Positions 10,244 through 21,359 of a stretch of DNA of 64,000 bases are shown here, one piece after another. Below the pieces are notes generated by a model that did no database searches, was not told where the DNA came from, and was given only the letters and a program-made list of their open reading frames with translations. The DNA is taken from assembly GCA_963556145.1 (NCBI GenBank), contig OY744469.1:6358767-6422766 (forward strand), written 5' to 3'. Both the position numbers and the translations under genes were made by a program. This stretch comes from Hygrocybe punicea. Lineage: Eukaryota > Basidiomycota > Agaricomycetes > Agaricales > Hygrophoraceae. Positions within the stretch are counted from its first letter, which is position 1. Every line of letters starts with the position of its first letter.

Positions 10244-10422
10244 CTAAAAGTATTTAAGTAGTTAGTAGAATAAATGAAAAGGATAAATGGACCACTTACC
10301 TGGGGTGCTCTGGCATCCGCACCGTTGTCGCGTCGTTGTTGAAAGCGACAAGTCTTGTTGAATTCGTGCACGAGACTTTCAACCGGAATTTGCCGATGTC
10401 CCAAACGGGGTCGAGTTGCCAT
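10244..10422 (-). other. Exon-intron module of the P family (P2b left arm)
   Basis: Minus strand: ATG at 10422, exon to 10300 ending in CCCAG, donor GTAAGT, 56-nt intron (10299-10244) containing a perfect TACTAAC branch motif and ending in TTTTAG. The N gap follows soon after. Confidence 0.55.
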
Positions 10423-11147
10423 ATAGGGAAGGGTGGCTGGATTTTCTTATTATTATTACATGTACTACAGCACCTCAATTGCCAGGGCAAGACCCTGAAG
10501 AGATATAGGTATGCTATACCTACCCCACAGGGAGTTTTTGTATTTTATTTCATTTTATATGGGGAGATATTCACAATGCATTCTATGCCTCTGCCAAAAT
10601 GGACCCTTAAACACCTAACTTTGCGACTACAGGTCTGAAAAATCTAAATTTAATTCTACGGGTACTAGGGAAGGTGTACATTGTGTTCCAGACAAGTGCC
10701 TGGTAGTTGGTGGTGTGGGGAATGTGTTGTAGCCAAAATATTATGAACTTGTCCCTCACATTCCATTCATGATTGTGTGTGCTTATACGGACTTTTGATT
10801 GTCTAGCCACAATGCAAAGATCCAAATCCATTTTGGCTACAAGACATTCTCCGCACCACCAACTACCAGGCACTTGTCTGGAACACAATGTACACCTTCC
10901 CTAGTACCCGTAGAATTAAATTTAGATTTTTCAGACCTGTAGTCGCAAAGTTAGGTGTTTAAGGGTCCATTTTTGGCAGAGGCATAGAATGCATTGTGAA
11001 TATCTCCCCATATAAAATGAAATAAAATACAAAAACTCCCTGTGGGGTAGGTATAGCATACTTATATCTCTTCAGGGTCTTGCCCTGGCCATTTAGGTGC
11101 TGTAGTACATGTAATAATAATAAGAAAATCCAGCCACCCTTCCCTAT

Positions 11148-11340
11148 ATGGCAACTCGACCCCGTTTGGGATATCGGCAAATCCCGGTTGAAATTCTCGC
11201 GCGCGAGTTCAACAAGACTTTGTTTTCAACAACGACGCGATAACGGGTGCAGATGCCAGCGCACCCCAGGTAATTATTCTTTATCTTTTTTCTTCATTCT
11301 ACTGACTACTTAAACACACTTGTAGGTTTTTTTCCCTCAC
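11148..11340 (+). other. Exon-intron module of the P family (P2b right arm)
   Basis: Mirror copy: ATG 11148, exon to 11269, donor changed to GTAATT, 56-nt intron 11270-11325 with TACTGAC, acceptor TGTAG, then a frame running into the charged repeat arm. The weakened donor and branch site suggest this copy is decaying. Confidence 0.5.
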
Positions 11341-12535
11341 CCTCGTGCCAAACGAACGCGAACGCGGCAACAGCAACAAGCAGACGCGCATGCGGGCGAC
11401 AAGGAGATGGTACGCAGCCGAGAACAGGGACAACCCAGGCCCACTACGACAGCAAGAACGAGGACGACGGGAATGAGGACGATGGGGTAAACGAACGAAG
11501 GCGACCACGGCGCGAAAGGGGAAGACGACGGCAAGGGGAACGGGAACCACGACACGGACGAGGAAACGAAGACGAGGACAGCGGGCGGACGGGAACCACG
11601 GACGACGGAAACGAGAACGACCAGGACGGGGAACGGGACGACGGCAGCAGGGACGACGAGGACGGAAACGGGGACGAGGACGAGGATGACGACGAGGACA
11701 GCAAACACGGGGACGGGGACGGGGGCAACGGACGACGGAAACGAGGACGACCGGGACGGGGGAACGGGACGACGAGGACCACGGAGCCCGGGACAACAAG
11801 GATGACGGCAACAGGGATGACGAGGACGGGACGGCAAACGGGACGGCAACGACAACGCGAACGGGAACAGGGCCACGCGGTAACGACGAGGACGAGGACA
11901 GGGACGGGGACTACGAGGACAAGGACAAGGACAACGGGGACGGGGACGACAAGGACAAGGACAAGGACAACGGGGACGGGGACGACGAGGACAAGGACGA
12001 CGGGGACTGGGACGACGAGGATGATGGGGACCAGGACGACAAGGACGACGGGGACCGGGACGACAAGGACGACGGGGACGACGAGGACGAGGACGAGGAC
12101 AAGGGTGAGGGGCGTGGACACCAGGGGAACACTGGTATGTATTGTTGGTCATTCCCTTTCCCTCCTTTCCCCTCCCCCTCCTCCCTCCTCCTTTCCATTC
12201 TCCCCCTGGCTGTCTCCTACCCCTTCTCCCCCTGCCTATGTGCTGTCCATCCACCATCCCTACCTCCCATCCACCTCCTGCCCCTTCTCCCCCTGCTCAC
12301 CCCCATTCCCTGCCATTCCCCTCTCCTCCACCTCCCTGTCTCTTCTCTGATAAATTAGAATAACATGTAGTTAGGTAAAATAATTATTTAATTTGTTATA
12401 TCCATTTTGAGTGGTTGGTAAATTAAAATTATGTAACATGTGGCATTGCTATGATTATTATTGTGTGACTTGGCAGATGCTGAGCAAGCAGGCAGTCCCA
12501 CCAGCCTGTAGATTGGAGCTTTTTTGAGTAAAGTA

Positions 12536-13620
12536 AATATCCCAAGGGATATTTTATATGTCCCATGGGCTGTTTCTTTGATAGCAAAGGTATCCCAAGG
12601 GATATTTTATATGTCCCATGGGCTTTTTTGTGGATAAAGTAAATATCCCAAGGGATATTTTATATGTCCCATGGGCTGTTTCTGTGATAACAAAGGTATC
12701 CCAAGGGATATTTTATATGTCCCATGGGCTTTTTTGTGGGTAAAGTAAATATCCCATGGGATATTTTATGTGTCCCATGGGCTTTTTCTTGGTTAACGTA
12801 AATATCCCAAGCAATATTTTTCATGTCCCATGGGCTGTTTCTGTAATAGTGAAAGTATCCCAAGGGATGTTCTATGTCCCATGGGCTGTTTTCTAGACAA
12901 GATAAGTATCCCATGGGATATTCTATATGTCCCATGGGCTTTTCTCAGGTAAAATAAATGTCCCAAGGGATAAAATAAATGTCCCAAGGGATAAAATAAA
13001 TGTCCCAAGGGATAAAATAAATGTCCCAAGGGATAAAACAAATATCCCCAGAGATAAAGTAAATAGCCCAAGGGATGAAATAAATATCCCAAGGGATGAA
13101 ATAAATAGCCCAAGGGATGAAATAAATATCCCAAGGGACGGAATAAATATCCCCAGGGATAAAGTAAATAGCCCAAGGGATGAAATAAATATCCCAAGGG
13201 ACGAAATAAATATCCCAAGGGATTAAATAAATATCCCAAGGGACGAAATAAATATCCCAAGGGATGAAATACATATCCCAAGGGATGAAATTACAGTCCC
13301 TAGGCCTTTTAATCTATGCACACAAATATTTTCATAATTTTACCTATTTTATTTACAATGTTATAGCCATTTTTCAAAAAACATCAGCTTGAGCTGAGGC
13401 AACACCTGGTTGAGAATATATCCCAGGAAAATATATATTCTCCCTGATGGTATTATAATATGTCCCATGGGATGATATTTCAGGCCATGATCCTTTCTCA
13501 AAATCATCCCTTGGGATAACTATTCAGCCTTTGGTCTTCTTTGGAAATTGTCCCTAGGGATAAAAATATAACCCTACGCTTGCCTACAGTCAGAATGTCC
13601 CTGGGGCAATAAATTGTCCT
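12536..13620. repeat. Minisatellite built on near-palindromic CCCAAGGG / CCCATGGG cores
   Basis: 12536-12950: units of about 70 bp, each with an ATCCCAAGGGAT core and a GTCCCATGGGC core. 12955-13290: shorter units of ~21 bp with one core each. 13290-13620 is degenerate. The long frames here are repeat translations (NVPRDKI-type heptads). Confidence 0.9.
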
Positions 13621-14030
13621 TGGGAGTACCATGGTTATATGAACACTTAGATGGAACACCTACAGAGTTGTGTTACATCTAGTTAGTTGGGGCTAGGTGG
13701 TTGACTGAAGTGGAAGAAACCTTCGTGTAATGGTCACATGATACCATTTAACACGAAAAAGTAAGTAAAGAAATACGAAAAACAAATCAAATAAATACCT
13801 TAAAAATATCTGCTTTCACGGTTTGGACGCGGTTTGGAGCCATTCAGGAAATCCGGCAGGCCTCGAAACCCTGAACCGAACCTGCAGTCTGGTTCAGCAT
13901 TTGGCTGAACTTAGACTGAACCCCAGGTTCGGTTCAGGGTTTTAACCGGGTTTGGCTAGGTTTGGAACTGAACTACAGCAACACTAATCGCGTGCCATGC
14001 GAGAGAGGCGAGGATAGACATGTCGTTTCT
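13621..14030. other. Spacer with one possible hAT-like end
   Basis: No gene seen. Around 13850-13986 lies sequence rich in GGTTCGGTTC-type motifs ending CAGCAACACTA, which resembles the hAT-like end at 32161. No partner end or TSD was found, so only a remnant can be claimed. Confidence 0.35.
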
Positions 14031-14039
14031 GATACCACC

Positions 14040-14700
14040 ACAGTAAGACGTCATTGACGTGTTCTGGATCACTTGAGAGGTACAGATTGAGCTCCCCTCA
14101 GAGTTCAGATGGTTTGGGAGCTGCAAGTGCAGGTAAATTGTCAAAAATGTTCTGTGCCTCCACTCCAGACCATTTCTTACCCTCAACCTGCAGTTACCCG
14201 TCCAGTGCCAGTCTCCCTGAGCACTTCCATCCTGGTCCCAAGCTGTCACCCTCCATTTAGCGCCGTCCCCCAACTTACTCAAGGATCCACCACCGTCGTC
14301 TTAACCCCCTTTGAGAGCTCACCGTCTCTCCATTGAGCGGTTCCCTCCTGTGAGTGCCATTCCCCCCTCCAAACCATTTCTTACCAACCTGCCATCTCTG
14401 TCCAGTGCCAGTCTCCCTGAGCACTCCCTTCCGGTTTCAAGCCATCACCCTCACTTTAGTGCCATCCCCCACCTTCTCAAGGCTCCACCACTGCCACCGT
14501 TGTCTTACCCCCCTTGTGTCCCCTCTCTGCCTCCTGTGTGTGCATGCCACTGCTCTTCCTCCTGTGAGTGCCATTTCCCTCCCTCAGAAACTGTTTCTCA
14601 CTGTTGATCTGCCCTCTCCCTTTAGTGCTGGTCTCCCTGAGTACTCCCCCCCACCAAATACCCATTCGAACCATCAATTGAAGTAAGTTCCCTGATTTCT
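14040..14700. repeat. Imperfect ~190-200-bp tandem repeat
   Basis: Pyrimidine-rich units containing CCAGTGCCAGTCTCCCTGAG recur at about 14200 and 14400 and in diverged form near 14625. No convincing coding region. Confidence 0.6.
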
Positions 14701-14812
14701 GTTTCATCACCCGAGCTCATGCTTCCTTGTTAGCATGCCACCATGACGTAAGAATGAAGACACCACAAAGTTTGCAACTGGTGCCATTCAATCAAGTTTT
14801 CAAATTGAAGGT

Positions 14813-15569
14813 TAGGGCACAGCACGGGTACGGGTTTACCCGCGGTTATTCCAAAACGGGTAATTCGGGTACGGGTACGGTGTTTCGGTTTGCACACCTT
14901 GTCAAAACCGTACCCGTTATCTGCGGGTGATGGGTTTTCACGGGTCTGTCAACCCAAGCCCCAGGTAGGTTTTTTCTTTGTCATTTACTTTATTTTCACA
15001 TTAATTTCTTTACTTTTGCTAAGTTCGCGTGATATTTGCTACCACAACCGTGACAAGCGCAAACACAACAACAACGACAACAAGAAAACCCACGAACGAC
15101 AACAACAACGACAACCACGACAACCCCGCACGCCAAAAACGAACCACCAAAGTCGCGACGGTGATGACAACGATAGAAAGGAAAGCCGGGAGGGTGGTGG
15201 GCCCACCTACCGGCCCAGGTACGTCCCCCCAATCCAGTCCCAACGACATCGGCTAACGAGGGGAATGGACGAGGCGAGGACGAAGACGGACACAGCAACA
15301 ACGGTCCCACCTCGCGAACACGCTCCGGCCGCGTCAATTGACGTGCGGACGCCCATGGAAAGTGCCCGGCCCCATCCAACCTCGCGAAAACAGACGGGAC
15401 GCGTCAATTGACGCGTCCCCGTTGTTCACGAGGTAGTTAGGATGGAACACAGCGGGTACCCGCAGATAACGGGTACGGGTTGTACCCGTCATCGAAGCGG
15501 GTACGGTTTCCGCGGGTACGGGTGCGGTGTCGGGAATTCTGACCTGCGGTATACCCGTGCCGTGCCTTA
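14813..15569. mobile_element. GGGTA-arm hAT MITE (757 bp)
   Basis: Left end TAGGGCACAGCACGGGTA, right end (reversed) TAAGGCACGGCACGGGTA. Perfect 8-bp TSD TTGAAGGT at 14805-14812 and 15570-15577. GGGTA-rich arms enclose an exon-like segment reading PYPLSAGDGFSRVCQP followed by an AG/GTAGGT donor, and a 56-bp palindrome at 15379-15434. It is the reverse-oriented relative of 34841-35921. No transposase. Confidence 0.92.
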
Positions 15570-15599
15570 TTGAAGGTATGTACCTCATCAAACTGTAAT

Positions 15600-18500
15600 A
15601 GAAGTTGACGTATCAGCTGTTAGGCTTTGTGCATGAACTGGATGAGGTTGCTCCCAGGAAGTCACGGAGAGGTAAAGGAAAGGCGAAGGCTGTCAAAGTG
15701 GACCCCAAGTTTCCCGTACAATATGATGTTAATGCTGCAACTCCCACCTGGCAACCAATGTCACCTGTGGTCCTCACGTCCCAACGATGAAGGGCTGTAT
15801 CCCATAAAGCCAAAGATCCATTGAATGTAGCCACAGCCATTGGACTCTTATACAGCTCTACTCCCCCTCGACCCCACCATGTTCGAGTGAGGAAAAAAAC
15901 ACCACTCCAGGGCCAACAAATTCCAGAAAGCCCTGTACCTGTATGATGAGTTGCCTTTAATATACCAAGCCCATCGAGTGATGCAGCCGATGATGTGTTC
16001 TCGGTCAATCAACTGTCAACTTCGGTGACGCTGGCCCCTCCTCTCTTCCATCCAATGAATCAGCCATCTACTTCATTGATGCTGGCTCCTCCTATCCTTC
16101 ATGCATCTAATCAACAATCTACTTCAACTATGCCAACTCCTCTTCCTCTCTTTGATCTAGAGAATGCCACACCCCCGCTAGCATCAATTGGCTCAAGCTC
16201 CGAGTCCGAGTCAAGCAACTCTGAGTCTGACAGTGGAGAATCACAAAATGCAGGTCCACCTCCCCACTCACAACATCGCATGCCTCCTGGAGGTCCTGCA
16301 GGGAACAAGAATTGCTATGCTGCATCAGACGTGTGGACCTTTTATGAGAAGCAAGGCAGCCAGAGCTATTGCCATTTGTATTTCAACATGATGTATTTTG
16401 ATGATGTGAAACTTAATTGCCTGGTAGACATATTGCAACAATGAAGCCTGCTCACAAGATCACCAAGTTTGGTGCCAGCAGTGCTACGAGCATGCTTTGT
16501 CAACACCTTGCTGAGGAACACCTTGATCTGTGGGTCTCAGGATGTGACAATCTCAACATCAAGATCCAAGCAAAGACTGTCCAGAAAGCTGTGGATGAAT
16601 ATTGAAAGGCTTGTGGTCAACCAACAGCTTCCCATGCCCCTGATCAACAACCATACTCGAATGCAGAGTTCGTTGATGCAATTGTTGAGTTTATTGTGGG
16701 TGATGATCAGGTATGGGATGATATATATTGTGATGCACATTGACAAGAGGTTTATTTAGTCAATCAATATAATTGAATCCCCCCGACTCTGGGCAATCTT
16801 TCTAATGCTTCGTCAGGAGCTAAAAGACTCAGATATTCTGGGTAGAACGACAATTCGTACTTGTATTGAAGAGTCAGTTGAGGAACATCTTAATCAGCTA
16901 TCTGTGGTCATGCAGGTTACTCAATTATTTTTCATTGCGTTGTATGCTTGCTTATTGATGAACAGAAATCTGTGGGGAAGATATCTTTCACCACTGATAT
17001 GTAGAGTGATCCAAATTGAACACCCTTCATGGCTGTTATGGCACATTGGATTCAAGCATGCACTGAAGAAACCAACAATGGTCCCCAACATATTCTCAAA
17101 TTACGTGCTGATCTGGTGGGGTTTCACCATGTGCCAGGAAGACATGATGGCGAGCATCTTGCACATGTGTTCCTTCATGTCACTGACCATCTCAAGATTA
17201 CTGAGAAGGTGTGTGCTGTTGATTTTAATTATTCCTATTATGAATATCTTCCAGATTGGATGGGTAACACTTGACAATGCATCAAACAATGATACATTAA
17301 TGGTAACTCTGGAGTGTGAACTCTGCCGTCGCAAGATTTCATTTGACCAAACAAAACGAAGAGTTAGGTATGTAACATTCTAGGATTGTAACTAGTACTT
17401 ATTGTGTTGGATTCTAGATGCTTTCTGCATATTGTCAATCTTGCATGCCAAGCAGTTTTATCAGTATTACTAATCTGGATTATGCAAAAGAAGATGCTGA
17501 TGATTACATTCCTTCAACTGGAGACATGATGGATAGCCTGGAATGAGATCCTATTGCAACAGTGCGATCTCTGATTCGTGCTGTATGTGCTGACTTATCT
17601 TGGAAGTCTTAACTTAATTTCTGCTCTTGAACACAGATCAGGTCATCAACAATTCGCCAGCAACATTTTTCATCTGTGTTTGAACGACTAGAGAGGCCAG
17701 AACTCCAACTTTTGCGTGATATGGAGGTTCGATGGTCATCAACATTACTGATGATTGAAAGAGCAATTGATTTACGAGAAGTACTTATAGTATTCAAGTG
17801 TCTGATTTGATTGTTGACAAATATTTAGATTCTTGATATCTTTCTTGAAAATCGAGAGTTTTCTAGTCTATGAAAATTTCAACTTACTGAGCAGGACTGG
17901 GAAGGTCTTCAAGCATTTCAAATCATTCTCCAGGTTGGTGTCTCCAACAATAGAGCTCTATACACTACTCAAATGCAGTTTGTTAGGTTCCACATGCTTT
18001 CCAACAAATTATTTCCCATGAAAAGATGCCAACCTTATGTCACGCCATACCAGCATTTGAAGCGATTATTGATGTTTGGAAAGCACATCAAGATGACTAT
18101 CCAGAGACAGCTGAAATTGTTCAAGCTGGCCTTGACAAACTTGAGTCTTATAGTCAATGAACTGACTTGGTTCCAGCTTATACCCTGGCAATAAGTTTGT
18201 CATTTTTTTGTTCTTTTTGTATTAGGCATTGATTATTTGTTTTTTCCAGTTCTTGATCCTTCCATCAAATTTTCTTGGTTTGAAGAGCATATGCCTGAGC
18301 AAGTTGAGTGGGCCAGAGATATATTTATTGAGGCTGTAGGTCACCTGTGAAGCCCACCCTAACCCTCTAATTAGAGGTTACATCCCATTCGGATGACACC
18401 TCTAACTAGAGGGTATTTATCGTAGCTAGGGCCTCTGTCAATAATGTTTCAATAGCTATAAAGTACTTAGAAAATTTTAGTGTCCTGGACCCCGGAGATA

Positions 18501-21340
18501 GTGTGTTTCCGCACTCAGGAACAAGGGCGCTGATGGGCTCGGTTTCCCATCACCGTTGCCATGGCCCCGCCCATCACTTACTGGCACACGCGCACTCGTC
18601 GATGACGACGATGAGCACGGCTATTTCACTATCCCGCCGTCTGTTCTTGCGGAACTTTTTACATATCATATAATATATTCCCCTAAATGCTGTATATAGA
18701 CTAATATACATGAAAATAAACGAAATAAAAGAGAAATAAAAGAAATAAAAACATGTGGATACCTAGGGCCCCACTACCTAATTTGCCAACACCCACCTTC
18801 GCAGAGGCACCGGATTGGGTCTACTGTGGATGGTGAAGGGTGCTAGAGGGTGGGTAATGGGAGGGAGGGACGCTGGGGGCCAGGGAAGGGTGCATGGAGA
18901 GGGGGGTGGCGATGGGTGGCGAGGAAAGGTCCAGGAAGCGAGGCGGTTGGGGGAAACGGAGAGGGGATGGATGGGGGAGGGCTCCCGGCCCCAAACGAGC
19001 GGCAGGAAGGGGTAAGTACGTTGGGGAAAGTAGGGATAGGGTGGGTACTCACCTTCGCCCTTGGGGCCCCCCACGGCCCTCCCAATATCCCACCATCAAT
19101 AAAGCCAATGGGGACGTCATAGATGACGTCCCTGTGGTCCCCGTAATGGGTTTCGCCGTCCAGATTGGTCCCGCCGTCGAGTTGCGCGAGGATGGCGGCA
19201 GAGGTGATGGCGGTTCCGATAACTCGACGACAATGATGATGATGGCGATGTCTTTGTTGTGGGCGACTCTCCACATCACCCCCATCGTCTTCGTCGCTGT
19301 GCGCCTGGTCCGCCGCCGCTGGTTTCAACGTTTGAGGCCGTTGGTTGAAAAGGTTGGGTGCGCTCCAGCGTGGCTTTGAGGACGTCCGGGGTGATGGTCT
19401 CTGTGTGAATCGTCGCCGTCGTCCTCATCATCCTTGTTTCTGTTGTTGTTGAGGTGGTGGGGAGTGGGAGCGCAGTGGAATGGGGGATGGTGGTGGTAAA
19501 AGCCTAAAAGGCGTGTGACTGTTCACTTGCCTTTTACTACCACATGCCCGCCTCCGAACTCGCCTCCTGCCACATTCCCACTCCCCACCACCTCAACAAT
19601 GACGGAAACAAGGAGGAGGACCATGACGGCGACGATACGCACCGAGAATGCCTCCCCGGACATCCTCAAAGCCGCGCAGGAGCGCGCCCAACTTTTTCAA
19701 CCAACGGCCTCGAACGTTGAAACCAGCGGCGGCGGACTGGGCACACAGTGACGAAGACGATGAGGGCGATGTGGAGAGTCGCCCACAATGAAGGCGTCGT
19801 CAACGGCGTCGTCGTCGTCGAGTTATCGCAACCACCATTGCCTCTGCCACCATCCTCGCGCAAATCGACGGCGGGACCAATTGGGACGACGAAACCCACA
19901 ACGGAGACCATGGGGACGTCATCTACAACGTCCCCATTGTTTTTGTCGATGATGGAATGCAAAGGGGGCCGTGGGGGGCCTTAATGGTACAGGTGAGTAC
20001 CCACCCCCCTCCTGCTTTTTCCCTCACATACTTACCCTTCCCGCCACTCATTTGGGGCCAGGAGCCCTCCCCCATCCATCCCCTCTCTGTTTCCCCCAAC
20101 CGCCTCGCTTCCCGGACCTTTCCTCGCCACCCATCGCCACCCCCCTCTCCATGCACCCTTCCCCGCCCCCCAGTGTCCAACCCTCTCATCACCCACCCTC
20201 CAGCACCCTTCACCACCAATTTCAGACCCAATCCAGCGCCTCCGCGAAGGTGAGTACCCACCAGTTCGTCGGCGGCGCCCCATGTATGATTATTTTTTAT
20301 TTCTTTTATTTCTCTTTTATTTCGTTTATTTTCATGTATATTAGTTTATATACAGCATGTAGGGGAATATATCTATGATATGTAAAAAGTTCCGCAAGAA
20401 CAGACGGCGGGATAGTGAAATAGCCGTGCTCATCGTCGTCATCGACGAGTGCGCGTGTGCCAGTAAGTGATGGGCGGGGCCATGGCAACGGTGATGGGAA
20501 ACCGAGCCCATCAGCGCCCTTGTTCCTGAGTGCGGAAACACACTATCTCCGGGGTCCAGGACACTAAAATTTTCTAAGTACTTTATAGCTATTGAAACAT
20601 TATTGACAGAGGCCCTAGCTACGATAAATACCCTCTAGTTAGAGGTGTCATCTGAATAGGATGTAACCTCTAATTAGAGGGTTAGGGTGGGCTTCACAGG
20701 TGCTGTAGGTTCCTATGATATTTATTTCACTCATTCTCATTTATTTTTCCCAGCTTCGCCCATATCATACTGCTGCCATTGCCACTGCTGCTGCAAGAAC
20801 TGATGCACCTGCAGCAGTGAACACAGCACCTCGTCATCCCACAGCAAGAGATATTCTGAGACTCAACCATCATCCACATCACCTAACACCATAGCAATCT
20901 GCTGAAATTGAAGGTAATGCATATCTTCATGATGATCGACCAGCAACAGGGAGTTTGCTATATTGGCAGGCATGTGGCATTTTTTTTCATAATTGCTAGC
21001 TATTTGACAACAATGTATCAAGGAAAATCAACTGCATTTTTGGGGTGTTTTTGGCCTTGCATTGGATATTCTGCCAATACAAGCATCAGCAGTGCCTTGT
21101 GAGCATGTATTTTCTTCAAGCAAAGAAACTGTGACAGCTTGGCGAAGTCGTATTTCACCTGAACTTATGGAAGGCTTGCAGCTGTTGAAGTATTCTATTC
21201 GACAAGGTAGAGGTCTTAATTTCACTGATGGTATGGATTGGGGACAGGAGCTTCAGGAACTGGAGATGTATGGGGAGATGCAGAAGCAAGTTCCAGATGA
21301 TATTACTTCTTTTATTTCTAGTTTGGTCAATAAATTGTAA
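15600..21340 (+). pseudogene. Degenerate BED-finger hAT transposase
   Basis: Pieces of one transposase lie in order on the plus strand. An N-terminal Ser-rich part is at 15995-16330. A BED-type zinc finger (YCHL ... QHLAEEH) is split by a ~50-nt intron, at 16330-16520. Then come LRQELKDSDILGRTTIRT (16805), the KISFTTDM block (16976), LDNASNNDTLM (17270), the HIVNLACQAVL block after another intron (17420), RWSSTLLMIERAIDLRE (17730) and DPSIKFSWFEEHMPEQ (18255). The hAT C-terminal dimerisation region is at 21062-21340 (LPIQASAVPCEHVFSSSKET). Stops and frameshifts interrupt most blocks, e.g. TAG at about 17000, and a 2361-bp palindromic element interrupts the gene at 18342-20702. The 14813-15569 MITE lies just upstream. 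This copy cannot encode active transposase. Confidence 0.85.
18342..20702. mobile_element. 2.36-kb near-perfect palindromic (foldback) transposon
   Basis: Ends CACCTGTGAAGCCC and its reverse complement are flanked by the direct repeat CTGTAGGT (18334-18341, 20703-20710). The two arms (~1.17 kb each) are inverted copies meeting near 19515. Subterminal CCTCTAATTAGAGG is a perfect small palindrome. Each arm has a matching exon-like frame (SDED..GDVESRPQ, ILAQ(L/I)DGGTN) ending in a GTGAGTAC donor-like site. The 8-bp TSD suggests hAT or a similar superfamily; a 9-bp reading of the TSD is possible because of shared bases. No transposase is encoded. Confidence 0.88.
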
Positions 21341-21359
21341 AAGTGTACATTGTATGTTC

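Larger units (their letters stand above)
10205..12412. mobile_element. P2b: P element with an almost complete palindrome
   Basis: Arms 10205-10740 and about 10835-11345 are inverted copies around a ~95-bp spacer. Each arm holds an exon-intron module pointing outwards (10244-10422 minus; 11148-11340 plus). The right arm continues through a GAC-rich tract (11440-12110) and a C/T-rich tract to an AT-rich end near 12412 that matches the left end of P3 (60916 onward) in reverse. No transposase is visible. The long Arg/Asp/Gly-rich frames of the right arm follow from its GAC-type repeats. Confidence 0.75.

Noticed and set aside
14880..14930. GGGTA repeats as interstitial telomere sequence
   Set aside because: They lie in defined arms of hAT elements with TIRs and TSDs, and are interrupted by CG; not a uniform telomeric hexamer.
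18334..18341. 9-bp TSD (GCTGTAGGT), which would suggest a MULE
   Set aside because: The extra G is also the last base of the right TIR, so 8 bp is the better-supported reading; not decisive.
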